From the NCBI GenBank assembly GCA_014802105.1, contig JAAVCX010000028.1:62001-126000 (forward strand): a stretch of 64,000 nucleotides of DNA. Reading direction: 5' to 3'. Position numbers and translations under genes: made by a program. Position 1 is the stretch's first letter. Each line of letters begins with the position of its first letter. The notes under the pieces are model-generated. The model worked only from the letters and a program-made list of their open reading frames with translations. It searched no databases and was not told where the DNA came from. This document shows, in pieces, positions 46,943-57,791 of the stretch. The stretch comes from Bacteroides sp. (GTDB lineage: Bacteria > Bacteroidota > Bacteroidia > Bacteroidales > Muribaculaceae).

Positions 46943-48358
46943 TTGTCCATCAAGTCCTCCATTATCATTATGATGACACGACAAGGACGCTACGGACGCT
47001 ATATAGGCCGGCTCATACGTCTGGCCGATCTGATTGTGCTCAACCTCGTGTTTCTGACGGTGGTGTGGCTCAACCCCGGTATTCCCGACCTGCGTCTGAA
47101 ACTCACCTGGCTCCTCTTTAATATAGCATATATTCCTGCAAGTTTTCTGCTTGCAGCCATCGACAAAGACCGCCCCGTCAGAATGGACAGGGTGGTTAAG
47201 GTCGCAGTGCAGGCTGTCGTCACGCAATATGCCTCGTTTTTAGCGCTGCTCTATCTCATGGGGGTTGCCGATCTGTCATGGAAGTCTATGAGCGAACTTG
47301 CCATTATAGACATGACGGTGTTTACTCTGTGGAGGATGATGGCGCGCTGGACTCTGAAGCAGTATAGATCGCGCGGAGGCAACACGCGCCGCGTTGCCAT
47401 AGTAGGGGCCCGTGTGACCGCCGAGAAGCTTTATGAGGAGATGAAGATTGACCCGGGGTTCGGATATGATGTGGCCGGGTTTTACGATATATACTGTCCC
47501 CCCGATTTCCGCTATGCCGACCGTTTTCGTGGAGGCTTGGATGATCTGGTGCGCGATCTCGATGAACTGAAGATCGAGAGTGTCTACTACACTCTCTCGG
47601 GCGAGGATGTCGACACGGTGAAGCGTCTGGTCACCGAATGTGACCGCCACATGGCCCGCTTCAATTATGTGCCTCAGATGTCGAGTTATCTCACCCGTAA
47701 TATGCGTCCGCAATCGATCGGTGCTGTCCCGGTGTTTCGCGTCAGAACCAATCCTCTTGAAAATCCTGTCAACAAGGCCTTGAAGCGCGGTTTTGACCTG
47801 GTGTTTTCGAGCGTGGTGCTGTTGCTGTCGCCGATAGTTTTCATCCCGGTAGCCATAGCGGTCAAGCTATCTTCGCCGGGCCCGGTGTTTTTCAGACAGT
47901 TGCGCACGGGCTTCATGGGTCACGATTTCTATTGCTGGAAGTTCCGCACCATGAGGGTCAATACCGATGCTGACACTGTGCAGGCTACCCGCACCGATCC
48001 GCGCAAGACAAAAGTGGGAGAGTTTCTCAGACGCACGTCGATCGACGAGCTTCCACAGTTTATCAACGTCTTTCTCGGCGATATGTCGGTAGTCGGGCCG
48101 CGCCCCCACATGCTTAAGCACACCGAGGACTATTCGCGCCTGCTGGAAAAATATATGGTGCGCCACCTGATACGTCCGGGCATCACCGGCTGGGCGCAGA
48201 TACGCGGCTACCGGGGACAGACCGACGAACTCTGGCAGATGGAAAAGCGTGTCGAACACGACATCTGGTATATTGAACACTGGAATTTCCTGCTCGACTG
48301 CAAGATCATTTTCAGGACTTTCCTCGGAGTATTCAATCCTGATAAAAATGCGTTCTGA
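46943..48358 (+). CDS. Undecaprenyl-phosphate sugar-1-phosphate transferase (polyprenyl glycosylphosphotransferase, WcaJ-like)
   Basis: KRGFDLVFSSVVLLLSPIVFIPVAIAVKLSSPGPVFFRQLRTGFMGHDFYCWKFRTMR...RRTSIDELPQFINVFLGDMSVVGPRPHM. Confidence 0.94.
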   Translation: MSIKSSIIIMMTRQGRYGRYIGRLIRLADLIVLNLVFLTVVWLNPGIPDLRLKLTWLLFNIAYIPASFLLAAIDKDRPVRMDRVVKVAVQAVVTQYASFLALLYLMGVADLSWKSMSELAIIDMTVFTLWRMMARWTLKQYRSRGGNTRRVAIVGARVTAEKLYEEMKIDPGFGYDVAGFYDIYCPPDFRYADRFRGGLDDLVRDLDELKIESVYYTLSGEDVDTVKRLVTECDRHMARFNYVPQMSSYLTRNMRPQSIGAVPVFRVRTNPLENPVNKALKRGFDLVFSSVVLLLSPIVFIPVAIAVKLSSPGPVFFRQLRTGFMGHDFYCWKFRTMRVNTDADTVQATRTDPRKTKVGEFLRRTSIDELPQFINVFLGDMSVVGPRPHMLKHTEDYSRLLEKYMVRHLIRPGITGWAQIRGYRGQTDELWQMEKRVEHDIWYIEHWNFLLDCKIIFRTFLGVFNPDKNAF

Positions 48359-50513
48359 TAACTCTAAGATAGATTATAGATCTCTCACCGACGATGAGAT
48401 AGCCTCGAAGGCGTGGGCTATGCTGGCTCGATTCTACGGTTACAGCTCTTTCAGACCCCTGCAGCAGGACGTGATAATACGCGCCATGCGCCGGCTTGAC
48501 TCGGTGGTGCTGATGCCTACCGGTGGCGGCAAGTCGGTGTGTTATCAGATCCCGGCTCTGCTCTCGAGCGGAGTAGTCATCGTGGTGTCGCCCCTGATAG
48601 CTTTGATGCACGATCAGGTCGCCGCGCTGATCTCCAACGGTATACCGGCGGCTACGGTAAACTCTCTGCAGAGCGACGAGGATAACCGCGAGATCATGGA
48701 GCAGCTCTATACGGGACGCATACGTGTGCTCTATATCTCTCCCGAGAGATTGCTGCTGGAGATGGAGCGATGGAACTCCGACCTTGACATAGCACTGTTT
48801 GCTATCGACGAGGCTCACTGTATCTCTCAATGGGGCCACGATTTCCGTCCCGGCTATACGCGCCTGTCGCGCATCAAGGAGCTGTTTCCCCATGTCCCCG
48901 TGATGGCCCTTACCGCTACGGCCGACCGCCTGACCCGCGAGGATATAGCCGCTCAGTTGCGCCTCGAGGATCCGCGTCTTTTTATCGGATCGTTTGACAG
49001 GCCTAATATCTCCATCAGCGTGCAGGTCAATCCCGGCAAGAGCCGTCGTCTGAGACAGATCTCCGACATTATCGACCGTCATCGCGGCGACTCGGGTATA
49101 GTCTACTGCATGAGCCGAAAAGGAGCCGAGGATATTGACAAGCAGTTGAGAGACAGAGGTTACCGCTCGGTGGTGTATCATGCCGGACTCACGGCTGCCG
49201 AGCGCACCGAAGCCCAGCGCCGGTTTATCAACGGGGATGTGCAGGTGGTGTGTGCCACAGTGGCCTTCGGCATGGGTATTGACAAGAGCAATATAAGATG
49301 GGTGGTACACAACAATATGCCCCGCAATATAGAGTGTTACTACCAGGAGATAGGACGAGCCGGCCGTGACGGAGCCTCGGCCGAGGCCGTGATGTTTTAT
49401 TCATACGCCGATATAGCTACCCTCCAGAGTTTTGTCGACGATAGCGGCCAGCAGGCCCTCAATAGCGAGAAGCTCCAGCGCATGAAGGAATTTGCCGAGT
49501 CTTCGCTGTGTCGGCGGCGTGTATTGCTGAGCTATTTCAATGAAATCCTCGACCATGACTGCGGTAATTGTGACGTGTGTCTCAGTCCACCCGAGCGTAT
49601 CGACGGAACGGTGATAGCCCTCAAGGCCATGAGTGCGATAGTCAGAACCGGCGAGAATGTCGGTATCACCATGCTTATCGACATCCTGCGCGGAGCTTCG
49701 CGTCAGGAGCTCGTGCAGCGAGGCTATGACCGCATCAAGACCTATGGAGCCGGGCGCGACATGAGTTTCGCCCAATGGAACGGCTACATTTCTCAACTCA
49801 TTCAGCTCGGACTGATAGAGATAGCTTATAACGAAGGCAACCACCTGAAGCTTACCGCCTATGGACGCAAGGTGCTTGCCGACCGTTCTGAAGTGACTCT
49901 CGCCCGTTACATACCGTTTGAGTCGCGGGGCAAGCGCTCCTCGGCCAAAGTCACGGAACCCCAGCTCACCCCGGCGCAGCGCCTGATGGAAATACTCAAG
50001 GAAGTGCGTCTGAAGCTTGCTCGTAAGGAGGCTGTGCCCCCTTATCTGGTGTTGTCTGACAAGGTGATCCAGGAACTGGTGAGATTTGAGCCCGTAGACA
50101 TGGAGAGCTTCTCGCGTGTAGAGGGTATCGGCGAACGTAAGACTGTGCGCTATTGGCGTCCGTTTGTCACGGCTATACGCCGGTTCAAGGGGATGGATGT
50201 GAAGCTTGGCAACGGCATGTCTCAGGAGGAGACGCTCCTGTTGCTCAACTCGGGCTATGATGTAGCGGCCATAGCCGAAGCCAAGGGTATCAAGACGGCC
50301 ACGGTCTATCAGCATCTGACCGAGCTTGTCAATGCCGACAAGCTTACCGACTTCTCAACAGTCATCACCCGTGAACAATATCTGCGGGCTATGAATGTGG
50401 CCAAGAGTAATCCCACGGAGTATTACGAAATACTGGGCAACGAAATGCCCTCCGGACTCCCACGCCTTGCCTTGGCTATCAGTGATTTCTTGTTGAGACA
50501 CAAAACCGATTAA
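48348..50513 (+). CDS. recQ: ATP-dependent DNA helicase RecQ
   Basis: FRPLQQDVIIRAM, LMPTGGGKSVCYQIPAL, DEAHCISQWGHDFRPGY, RQC and HRDC regions; start overlaps the upstream gene by 11 nt. Confidence 0.96.
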   Translation: MRSDNSKIDYRSLTDDEIASKAWAMLARFYGYSSFRPLQQDVIIRAMRRLDSVVLMPTGGGKSVCYQIPALLSSGVVIVVSPLIALMHDQVAALISNGIPAATVNSLQSDEDNREIMEQLYTGRIRVLYISPERLLLEMERWNSDLDIALFAIDEAHCISQWGHDFRPGYTRLSRIKELFPHVPVMALTATADRLTREDIAAQLRLEDPRLFIGSFDRPNISISVQVNPGKSRRLRQISDIIDRHRGDSGIVYCMSRKGAEDIDKQLRDRGYRSVVYHAGLTAAERTEAQRRFINGDVQVVCATVAFGMGIDKSNIRWVVHNNMPRNIECYYQEIGRAGRDGASAEAVMFYSYADIATLQSFVDDSGQQALNSEKLQRMKEFAESSLCRRRVLLSYFNEILDHDCGNCDVCLSPPERIDGTVIALKAMSAIVRTGENVGITMLIDILRGASRQELVQRGYDRIKTYGAGRDMSFAQWNGYISQLIQLGLIEIAYNEGNHLKLTAYGRKVLADRSEVTLARYIPFESRGKRSSAKVTEPQLTPAQRLMEILKEVRLKLARKEAVPPYLVLSDKVIQELVRFEPVDMESFSRVEGIGERKTVRYWRPFVTAIRRFKGMDVKLGNGMSQEETLLLLNSGYDVAAIAEAKGIKTATVYQHLTELVNADKLTDFSTVITREQYLRAMNVAKSNPTEYYEILGNEMPSGLPRLALAISDFLLRHKTD

Positions 50514-50525
50514 AAAAACTCTTAC

Positions 50526-51104
50526 TTGAACGAGATTATGAAATACATGAACGATCCCTCCGACGATAATATGAAATGGACGATACTCGAGAGCGAATAT
50601 CTCGTCAGGCGTCCCTGGCTCACGGCTCGCCGCGACAGGGTAGAGTTGCCCGACGGACGCATCCATGACGAATACTATGTGCTCGAATATCCTACCTGGG
50701 TCAATGTCATAGCGATTACCGCTGAGGGTGAGTATGTGATGGTAAAGCAATATCGCCACGGTCTCGGCATAGTGGCTACCGAACTGTGTGCCGGAGTGGT
50801 GGAGCACGGAGAAGACCCTCTGGCGGGTGCTCAGCGAGAGTTGCTCGAGGAGACAGGGTTTGGAGGAGGAGAATGGGAGCTCTCGATGGTCATTTCACCC
50901 AATCCAGGTTCTCAGAACAATCTGGCTTACTGCTACACGGCTCGCAATGTGGTCAAGATGGCCGATCAGCATCTCGATGCTACGGAAGACCTGCGGGTCG
51001 AATTTCTCACCCGTGCCGAAATCGAGGAAATGCTTCTCACCGACCAGCTCAAGCAGTCGCTCATGGTCGCCCCCCTCTGGAAGCATATCGCCCTGACAAA
51101 GTAA
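50526..51104 (+). CDS. NUDIX hydrolase
   Basis: GVVEHGEDPLAGAQRELLEETGFGGG (Nudix box). Confidence 0.93.
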   Translation: MNEIMKYMNDPSDDNMKWTILESEYLVRRPWLTARRDRVELPDGRIHDEYYVLEYPTWVNVIAITAEGEYVMVKQYRHGLGIVATELCAGVVEHGEDPLAGAQRELLEETGFGGGEWELSMVISPNPGSQNNLAYCYTARNVVKMADQHLDATEDLRVEFLTRAEIEEMLLTDQLKQSLMVAPLWKHIALTK

Positions 51105-51215
51105 TCCTCTGCCTTGACGCTTAGGATGGGCCGTAATGGGTGGTGTGGGGCGGTGTCCTTAAAGGAGGAGTTTTGATAGCCTCATGCCGCGATACTTACT
51201 TCTTCCGAGCGACTT

Positions 51216-52709
51216 TTACTTCTTCCAGAAGGTGGGGGTGAAGAGGAGGAGGACGGTGAAGAGTTCGAGACGGCCGATGAGCATGATCAGGGCGAGGAGC
51301 CATTTGCCGGCATCGGGAATGATGTAGAATGTCGAGCCGTAGCCGGTGATACCGGCGCTCAGACCTGTGTTGCTGATACAGGTGAATGAGGAGAAAAAGG
51401 CATCTATCAGGGGGATGCCTAAGGCTGTGAGTATGATGCCTCCGGCTACGATGATGAGCATGTAGAGGCAGAGAAAGGCGGTGACTTTCGAGACTATACT
51501 GTGGGGTATCACTTTCCCGTTGACGCGCACGGTGAGTATATTGTTGGGGTGGATGCACCGCTCGATCTCGTTGCGGCAGTTTTTGAGCATATAGATGAGA
51601 CGGTCTATCTTGGCTCCACCGCTTGTCGAGCCGGCACACGCGCCGAAATACATGAGCACCAGTGAGATTGCCAGCGGGAAGACACCCCAGGCGTGGAAGT
51701 CGGGGGCTTCAAAGCCGGTTGACGAAACCATGGAAACTATCTGAAACAGGGGGTCGAGGGTGGCCTGCTTGAAATCATGTGCATGACCTCCGATCATATT
51801 ATTGGCCAGGAAGAGCAGATAGCAGCCTGCGATGATGGCTATGTAGTAGCGGAACACATCGTTGGCCCACACGGCTTGAAAGTCGCGGTAGACTGCTTTG
51901 TATATGAGCGTGAAGCTGATGCCGCCTATAAACATGAACACTGTGGCTACCGATTCTATATAGTCGCTCGACCAGAGTTCCAGCCCGAGATCGGAGGTGG
52001 CGAAACCGCCTGTCGACATGATTGAGAATGCATAACATACGGCGTCAAATCCACCCATTGGGCCGGCAAAGAGCAGGCAGAAAAGTATCAGTGTCAGGAT
52101 GATATAGATGGTCCAGAGGCTTTTGGCTGTCTGTGAGATGCGAGGACGGAGTTTATCGTGGGTGATACCCGTGACCTCGGCGTTGAACATCTGCATGCCT
52201 CCCGAGTGATTGAGCATCGGGATCACCGCCAGAGTGAACAGGATGATACCCATGCCCCCGATCCATTGCATGGTGGCGCGCCAGATGATGATGCCGCGTG
52301 GCAGATAGTCGATCGAACGTATGGTCGAGGCTCCTGTGGTTGTGAAGCCCGACATCGCTTCAAAGAAGGCGTCGCTCACCGAGAGCGCTCCCTCCCTGAG
52401 CAGTATGAACGGCAACATGCCGAAGAGCGAGAACACTATCCACACCGAGGCGGTCAGCAGAAATCCCTCGCGTTTACCCATCGACAGGCTGCGGGGATGT
52501 ATCAGGAAGGCCATCGAGGCGCCACATCCGGCCGAGATCAGAAAAGTAAAGAGAAACGAAGTCCATTCCCGCTCGCCATACCACAGGGCTGTGCCCAACG
52601 GTATGAGCAGGAACACCGACTCGATGAGCAACAGTAGCCCTATGAGTCGGAGCATCATGGGGATGTTGATGGTCGGCAGATAGTTGAAATGTCTTAAAGG
52701 GCGTTTCAT
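51216..52709 (-). CDS. trkH: TrkH family potassium uptake protein
   Basis: AMSGFTTTGASTI, FSIMSTGGFATSDLG, MVSSTGFEAPD, GACAGSTSGGAKIDR pore motifs. Confidence 0.95.
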   Translation of the reverse strand: MKRPLRHFNYLPTINIPMMLRLIGLLLLIESVFLLIPLGTALWYGEREWTSFLFTFLISAGCGASMAFLIHPRSLSMGKREGFLLTASVWIVFSLFGMLPFILLREGALSVSDAFFEAMSGFTTTGASTIRSIDYLPRGIIIWRATMQWIGGMGIILFTLAVIPMLNHSGGMQMFNAEVTGITHDKLRPRISQTAKSLWTIYIILTLILFCLLFAGPMGGFDAVCYAFSIMSTGGFATSDLGLELWSSDYIESVATVFMFIGGISFTLIYKAVYRDFQAVWANDVFRYYIAIIAGCYLLFLANNMIGGHAHDFKQATLDPLFQIVSMVSSTGFEAPDFHAWGVFPLAISLVLMYFGACAGSTSGGAKIDRLIYMLKNCRNEIERCIHPNNILTVRVNGKVIPHSIVSKVTAFLCLYMLIIVAGGIILTALGIPLIDAFFSSFTCISNTGLSAGITGYGSTFYIIPDAGKWLLALIMLIGRLELFTVLLLFTPTFWKK

Positions 52710-52725
52710 CTCGCGGTAGACTTTG

Positions 52726-54060
52726 TCAGGAGAAGAGTTTCTCGACTTTGTGGATCAGGCCGTCGAGAGTAAATACCACTACCCGGTCGCCGGCCTGGAG
52801 CTGAGTGTTGCCGCCGGCAAGATAGCCTCGGCCGTCACGTATAAATCCGGCGATGGTCATGAAATGGCTCAGCCTGAGTTCGCGTATCGGCGCACGTGTG
52901 ATCTTGGAGCCCTCGTGTGCCACGATCTCGGCTACCTCGGCATCGGCCAGGGCCAGGCATTTGGAGGTCGAGGTGTCGCGGTCGAGCAACATCTGGAAGA
53001 TGCGCGACGAGGCCAGCAGTTTTTTATTGAGCACGGTGCCTATGTTGAGGCTTTCGGCCTCGGAGATAAACTGGAGGTTCTCTACCTCGGCGACTGTCTT
53101 CTTGATGCCGAATTCTTTAGTGGTCAGACAGGTGAGGATATTGGCCTCGCTGCTGTCAGAGAGTGCTACAAAGGCATCGGCGTCAGAAATACCCGCCTCG
53201 CGCAGGGTGTCGGTGTCGCGGGCGTCGGCATTTATGATAAGGGCGTCGGGACACTTCTCCGAGAGTTTGACACAGAGTTCGCGGTCGGGTTCGATGACCT
53301 TGAAGCGGAACTCTTTACCGGCCATGCGGCAGAGCTGTATAGCTATGCGTGAGCCACCCATGATGATGACGTCGCGTATGTGTTTCTGAGTCTTGCCACA
53401 CAGAGGTATTAGCGTGTCGACATGCTCGCGTGTGGTCATGAAGTAGACTATATCGCCGGCCAGGATGCGGTCGTCGCCGCCGGGAATGATGGTCTCGTGA
53501 TGACGCTTGATGGCGTTGACGTGAAATTGTCGGGCCATGGGGCCGAGCTCCCTGAGAAATTTACCGACCAGGGGGGCATCCTCGCGTAGTTTGACCCCGA
53601 CGAGTATCAGCTCGCCGTCATGGAGTTCAAACCAGTGGCGTGTCCAGTTGTGATGGAGGGCGGTGAGTATCTCCATCGAGGCGAGATACTCGGGATAGAT
53701 CACGTCGTCGGTGCCTATAGAGGTGAAGAACAGGCGGTTGTCGGGCGCCTTGAACTCATAGTTGTCCACTCGAGCCACAGTCTTGGCTGCTCCAAGGCTC
53801 TTGGCCATGGCGCAGGCTACTATGTTACGTGTCTCAAAGGGGGTGACGGCGATGAATAGGTCACAGTGTTCCACGCCGGCCTGACGCAGGGTCACGAAAG
53901 ATGTAGGACGCCCCTCGACTGTGAGCAGATTATAGTTGGAGTCGAGCACGGCGAGTTTGGTGAAGTCGTCGTCGATCACCGTGATGTCCTGCTCCTCGCG
54001 TGAGAGGAGCTTGGCGAGATGAGAGCCTACGTCGCCACAGCCGGCTATGATGATCTTCAT
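52726..54060 (-). CDS. trkA: Trk system potassium transporter TrkA
   Basis: [32 protein letters not shown]; two RCK domains; adjacent to trkH. Confidence 0.95.
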   Translation of the reverse strand: MKIIIAGCGDVGSHLAKLLSREEQDITVIDDDFTKLAVLDSNYNLLTVEGRPTSFVTLRQAGVEHCDLFIAVTPFETRNIVACAMAKSLGAAKTVARVDNYEFKAPDNRLFFTSIGTDDVIYPEYLASMEILTALHHNWTRHWFELHDGELILVGVKLREDAPLVGKFLRELGPMARQFHVNAIKRHHETIIPGGDDRILAGDIVYFMTTREHVDTLIPLCGKTQKHIRDVIIMGGSRIAIQLCRMAGKEFRFKVIEPDRELCVKLSEKCPDALIINADARDTDTLREAGISDADAFVALSDSSEANILTCLTTKEFGIKKTVAEVENLQFISEAESLNIGTVLNKKLLASSRIFQMLLDRDTSTSKCLALADAEVAEIVAHEGSKITRAPIRELRLSHFMTIAGFIRDGRGYLAGGNTQLQAGDRVVVFTLDGLIHKVEKLFS

Positions 54061-56024
54061 GATCTGAGGTTTGAGAGGGTGTTGAAGATGCCTTCTGAGT
54101 CAAATCCGCAGAGCTTGTGGAGCTCGGAGGGTTTGCCGTGGGGAATAAATCTGTCGGGCACACCCATGCGTATCACCTTCGGACGTGAGTGTCCCCCGGG
54201 GATTGATTCGGGATGGTCGGAGATCCATTCGAGTATAGCTGAGCCGAGCCCTCCGTGAACAGTGCCGTCCTCGACGGTGACGATGGGACATCCGAGAGTC
54301 ACCACTTTGCGCATCATGTTCTCGTCGAGAGGTTTGAGGAAGCGGGCATCCCAGTGGACTATGTTCATGCCGAGTTGGTCGGTGGCTTTCTCTATGGCTT
54401 TAGACGCATCGGCGGCTACCTGACCTATCGTGATGACTGCCACGTCGGCTGATCCCTGTCCCGTTCCGGCGTTGAGAAGTTCGCCGGTGCCCGGCCGGAT
54501 CGGGTCGGTCACAGGAGCGGGAGCAGCCGGAGCCTCTCCCCGAGGGTAGCGTATCGCCATGGGAGAGTCGAGAGTCAGTGAGGTATACATGAGACGTCTC
54601 AGTTGCTCGCCGTCACGTGGAGCCGACACGGTCATGCCCGGGATTGATCTCAGATAAGCCAGGTCGAAGACACCGTGATGGGTAGGGCCGTCCTCGCCTA
54701 CCAGACCGGCGCGGTCGATACAGAGAGTGACGGGGAGACTGTCGATGGCGACATCGTGGATGATATGACTGTAAGCGCGCTGAAGAAAAGCACTGTAAAT
54801 AGCTACGAAGGGGCGCAGGCCATCTTTAGCCATTCCGCCGGCAAATGTCACAGCGTGTCCCTCGGAAATGCCTACGTCAAAGGTGCGTTCGGGCATCACC
54901 TCGGCCAGCTTATTGACAGAGGTTCCAGAGGGCATGGCGGCCGTGACGGCAACCACCCTGGGGTCTTTGCGTGCTATCTCAACGAGAGTGTCGCCAAAGA
55001 TGTCCTGATATTTTGGCGGACGTGGAGAGAGTGGTTTGAGGCGCTCGCCGGTAGCTGCATTGAAGAGACCGGGAGCGTGCCACGCGGCGGGATCCTTCTC
55101 GGCCGGCAGATAACCTTTGCCCTTGACTGTGCGCAGGTGGAGTATGCGCGGCCCGGGGAGATCCTTGATGTCGCGAAGCACCTTGACTATCGTCGGGAGG
55201 TCGTGGCCGTCAAAGGGGCCGAAGTAGCGTATGTTCAGCCCCTCGAAGATGTTCTGCTCGCTGGTGAGAAGCGATTTGATGGAGTTGTTGAAGCGGGTGA
55301 TGCGCCCTTTGCCTGAGTCGGTGATCAGTTTGTGGCGGTGGAGGAAGTCGGCCATACGTCCGCGCAGGGTGTTATAGCCCCGTGAGGAGGTGAGATGGGC
55401 GAGATAGGAGTTGAGCGACCCTACGTTGCGGTCGATCGACATGTCGTTGTCGTTGAGGATAATCAGCAGATCGGCCTTGGAGTTGGCGGCATTGTTGAGT
55501 CCCTCGAAAGCGAGTCCGCCGCTGATAGAGGCGTCGCCGATGACGGCCACTATGTTGCGCTTGGGCTCATCGCTGTGGAGCTTGGCCGCCACGGCCATGC
55601 CGAGGGCCGCCGATATGGAGTTGGAGGCGTGGCCTGAGGTGAAGGTGTCGTAGGGGCTCTCCTTGGGCGAAGGGAAGCCTGAGAGGCCGCCGAACGTGCG
55701 CAGCGTGTCGAAGTTGTCGCGACGGCCTGTGAGTATCTTGTGGGGGTAGGCCTGGTGACCGACGTCCCAGACGATGCGGTCGTAGGGGGTGTTGAAAACA
55801 TAGTGGAGGGCCACGGTGAGTTCGACAGCACCCATCGACGAGGCGAAATGTCCGGAATGGGAGGAGAGGGCGTTGATGAGGAAAGAACGCAACTCGCCAC
55901 ACACGGCCGGCAATTGCTCGGAGGGGAGCTTGCGCAGGTCGTGTGGCGAGTTGATGGCATCGAGCAGCGGGGTGGCGACCCTGCCGGGAGCGTCGGCCAC
56001 GCTGTCATTGCTGTTTATTTCCAT
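54057..56024 (-). CDS. dxs: 1-deoxy-D-xylulose-5-phosphate synthase
   Basis: [67 protein letters not shown]. Confidence 0.97.
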   Translation of the reverse strand: MEINSNDSVADAPGRVATPLLDAINSPHDLRKLPSEQLPAVCGELRSFLINALSSHSGHFASSMGAVELTVALHYVFNTPYDRIVWDVGHQAYPHKILTGRRDNFDTLRTFGGLSGFPSPKESPYDTFTSGHASNSISAALGMAVAAKLHSDEPKRNIVAVIGDASISGGLAFEGLNNAANSKADLLIILNDNDMSIDRNVGSLNSYLAHLTSSRGYNTLRGRMADFLHRHKLITDSGKGRITRFNNSIKSLLTSEQNIFEGLNIRYFGPFDGHDLPTIVKVLRDIKDLPGPRILHLRTVKGKGYLPAEKDPAAWHAPGLFNAATGERLKPLSPRPPKYQDIFGDTLVEIARKDPRVVAVTAAMPSGTSVNKLAEVMPERTFDVGISEGHAVTFAGGMAKDGLRPFVAIYSAFLQRAYSHIIHDVAIDSLPVTLCIDRAGLVGEDGPTHHGVFDLAYLRSIPGMTVSAPRDGEQLRRLMYTSLTLDSPMAIRYPRGEAPAAPAPVTDPIRPGTGELLNAGTGQGSADVAVITIGQVAADASKAIEKATDQLGMNIVHWDARFLKPLDENMMRKVVTLGCPIVTVEDGTVHGGLGSAILEWISDHPESIPGGHSRPKVIRMGVPDRFIPHGKPSELHKLCGFDSEGIFNTLSNLRS

Positions 56025-56175
56025 TCTTGATATATTTCTTATACAAAGGTACCCACACTACAATGCCCGAGGTGAGCAGGACAAAGGCTACCCAGGGTGT
56101 GAACGGTTGTGACGCTATCATCAGATAGCAGAGCACGAGCCACAGGGCGGCAATGAAGATAAATCTTATGATCAT
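56005..56175 (-). CDS. Small two-TM membrane protein (56 aa), overlapping the dxs start
   Basis: Manual translation: [56 protein letters not shown]; below the ORF track cutoff. Confidence 0.6.
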   Translation of the reverse strand: MIIRFIFIAALWLVLCYLMIASQPFTPWVAFVLLTSGIVVWVPLYKKYIKNGNKQQ

Positions 56176-56231
56176 CGGGGCGTTTTGGAAGTGGGGATTA
56201 TGAGAGGTTGCAGAGAGTCTACCCCGGGAGA

Positions 56232-57575
56232 TTAATAGCCGGTGTAGGTGTGGGGCGAGAGGCGACGCAGCTCTTCCTTGACCTCGGGGCTGACGTCGAG
56301 GGTCTCGATAAACTCAGAGATGCTCTCGGCGGTGACGGTGGTGTTGGTGCGGGTCAGGGCCTTGAGAGTCTCGTAGGGTTTGGGATAACCTTCGCGGCGT
56401 AACACAGTCTGGATGGCTTCGGCCACTACGCTCCAGGTGTTGTCGAGATCGGCGTCGATGGCGTCGCGGTTGAGCAGGAGTTTGCCGAGTCCCTTCATGG
56501 TGGAAGCTATGGCGATGAGAGTGTTGGCCAGAGGCACACCGATGTTGCGGAGCACGGTGGAGTCGGTCAGGTCGCGCTGCAGACGGCTCACGGGGAGCTT
56601 GGAGGCGAGATGGCCGAAGAGGGCGTTGGCGATGCCGATGTTACCCTCGGAGTTCTCAAAGTCGATGGGGTTGACCTTGTGGGGCATGGCTGACGAGCCT
56701 ACCTCGCCGGCTTTGATCTTCTGCTTGAAATACTCCATGGAGATATACATCCACATGTCGCGGTCGAGATCGAGGATGATGTTGTTGATGCGGGCCAGGG
56801 CGTCGAAGAGGGCAGCCAGGTTGTCATAGTTGGAGATCTGGGTGGTGTACTCCTCGCGCTCTATGCCGAGCTTGTCGCTGAGGAACGAGGCACCGAAAGC
56901 GCGCCAGTCGATCGAGGGGAAGGCACAGAGGTGGGCGTTGAAGTTGCCGGTCGCGCCACCGAATTTACCGCTGATCTTCACGGCATCGAGGGCTGCGAGC
57001 TGGCGCTCGAGACGGTAGGCGAATACTTTGATCTCCTTGCCCAGACGGGTGGGCGAAGCGGGCTGGCCGTGGGTCTTGGCAAGCATGGGGATGTCATACC
57101 ACTCGTCGGCGCGAGCATTGAGATGGTCGATCATCTCCACGAGACGCGGACGGTAGACTTCGCGCAGGGCGTCGGCTATCGACATGGGCACGGCGGTGTT
57201 GTTGATGTCCTGTGAGGTGAGGCCGAAGTGGATGAACTCTTTGCAGGCTTCCAGGCCGAGGAGGTCAAATTTCTCCTTGAGGAAATATTCCACGGCCTTG
57301 ACGTCGTGGTTGGTGACACTCTCGATCTCCTTGATGCGGGCTGCATCCTCGACGGTGAAGTTGCTGTAGATGTCGCGCAGTTGCCCGAATACAGAGCTGT
57401 CGACACCGGCCAGGGGGCCGAGAGGGATTTGGCAGAGGGCTATGAAGTATTCCACCTCTACTTTCACGCGGTAGCGTATGAGGGCATATTCCGAGAAGTA
57501 TTTGTCGAGACGCTCGCATTTGTTGCGGTAGCGGCCGTCGACAGGAGAGATGGCTGTGAGCTCTGAGAGATTCAT
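56232..57575 (-). CDS. purB: Adenylosuccinate lyase
   Basis: LTAISPVDGRYRNKCERLDKYFSEYALIRYRVKVEVEY...GSSAMPHKVNPIDFENSEGN. Confidence 0.97.
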   Translation of the reverse strand: MNLSELTAISPVDGRYRNKCERLDKYFSEYALIRYRVKVEVEYFIALCQIPLGPLAGVDSSVFGQLRDIYSNFTVEDAARIKEIESVTNHDVKAVEYFLKEKFDLLGLEACKEFIHFGLTSQDINNTAVPMSIADALREVYRPRLVEMIDHLNARADEWYDIPMLAKTHGQPASPTRLGKEIKVFAYRLERQLAALDAVKISGKFGGATGNFNAHLCAFPSIDWRAFGASFLSDKLGIEREEYTTQISNYDNLAALFDALARINNIILDLDRDMWMYISMEYFKQKIKAGEVGSSAMPHKVNPIDFENSEGNIGIANALFGHLASKLPVSRLQRDLTDSTVLRNIGVPLANTLIAIASTMKGLGKLLLNRDAIDADLDNTWSVVAEAIQTVLRREGYPKPYETLKALTRTNTTVTAESISEFIETLDVSPEVKEELRRLSPHTYTGY

Positions 57576-57724
57576 TGTAGGTAAAATTGGGTGTGTTACT
57601 ATTATGATGCAAAGTTAAGAATTTTCAGTGAAAGCACAAAGCAAAGAGACCCTCAGAGGGAGCATGCGGATGTCAGAGGGGTGGGATAATTCTGATAGCA
57701 CTCAATGATGCCACTGAAATGACA

Positions 57725-57759
57725 CCGCCCGAGGCTGTCGGGCTGACAGCTTCGGGCGG
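57725..57759. terminator. Strong hairpin downstream of the PL11 gene (no T-run)
   Basis: CCGCCCGAgGCTGTC-gggct-GACAGCtTCGGGCGG. Confidence 0.6.
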
Positions 57760-57791
57760 CGGATGTAAGATCAATCTGTAAGATCAGCAGT

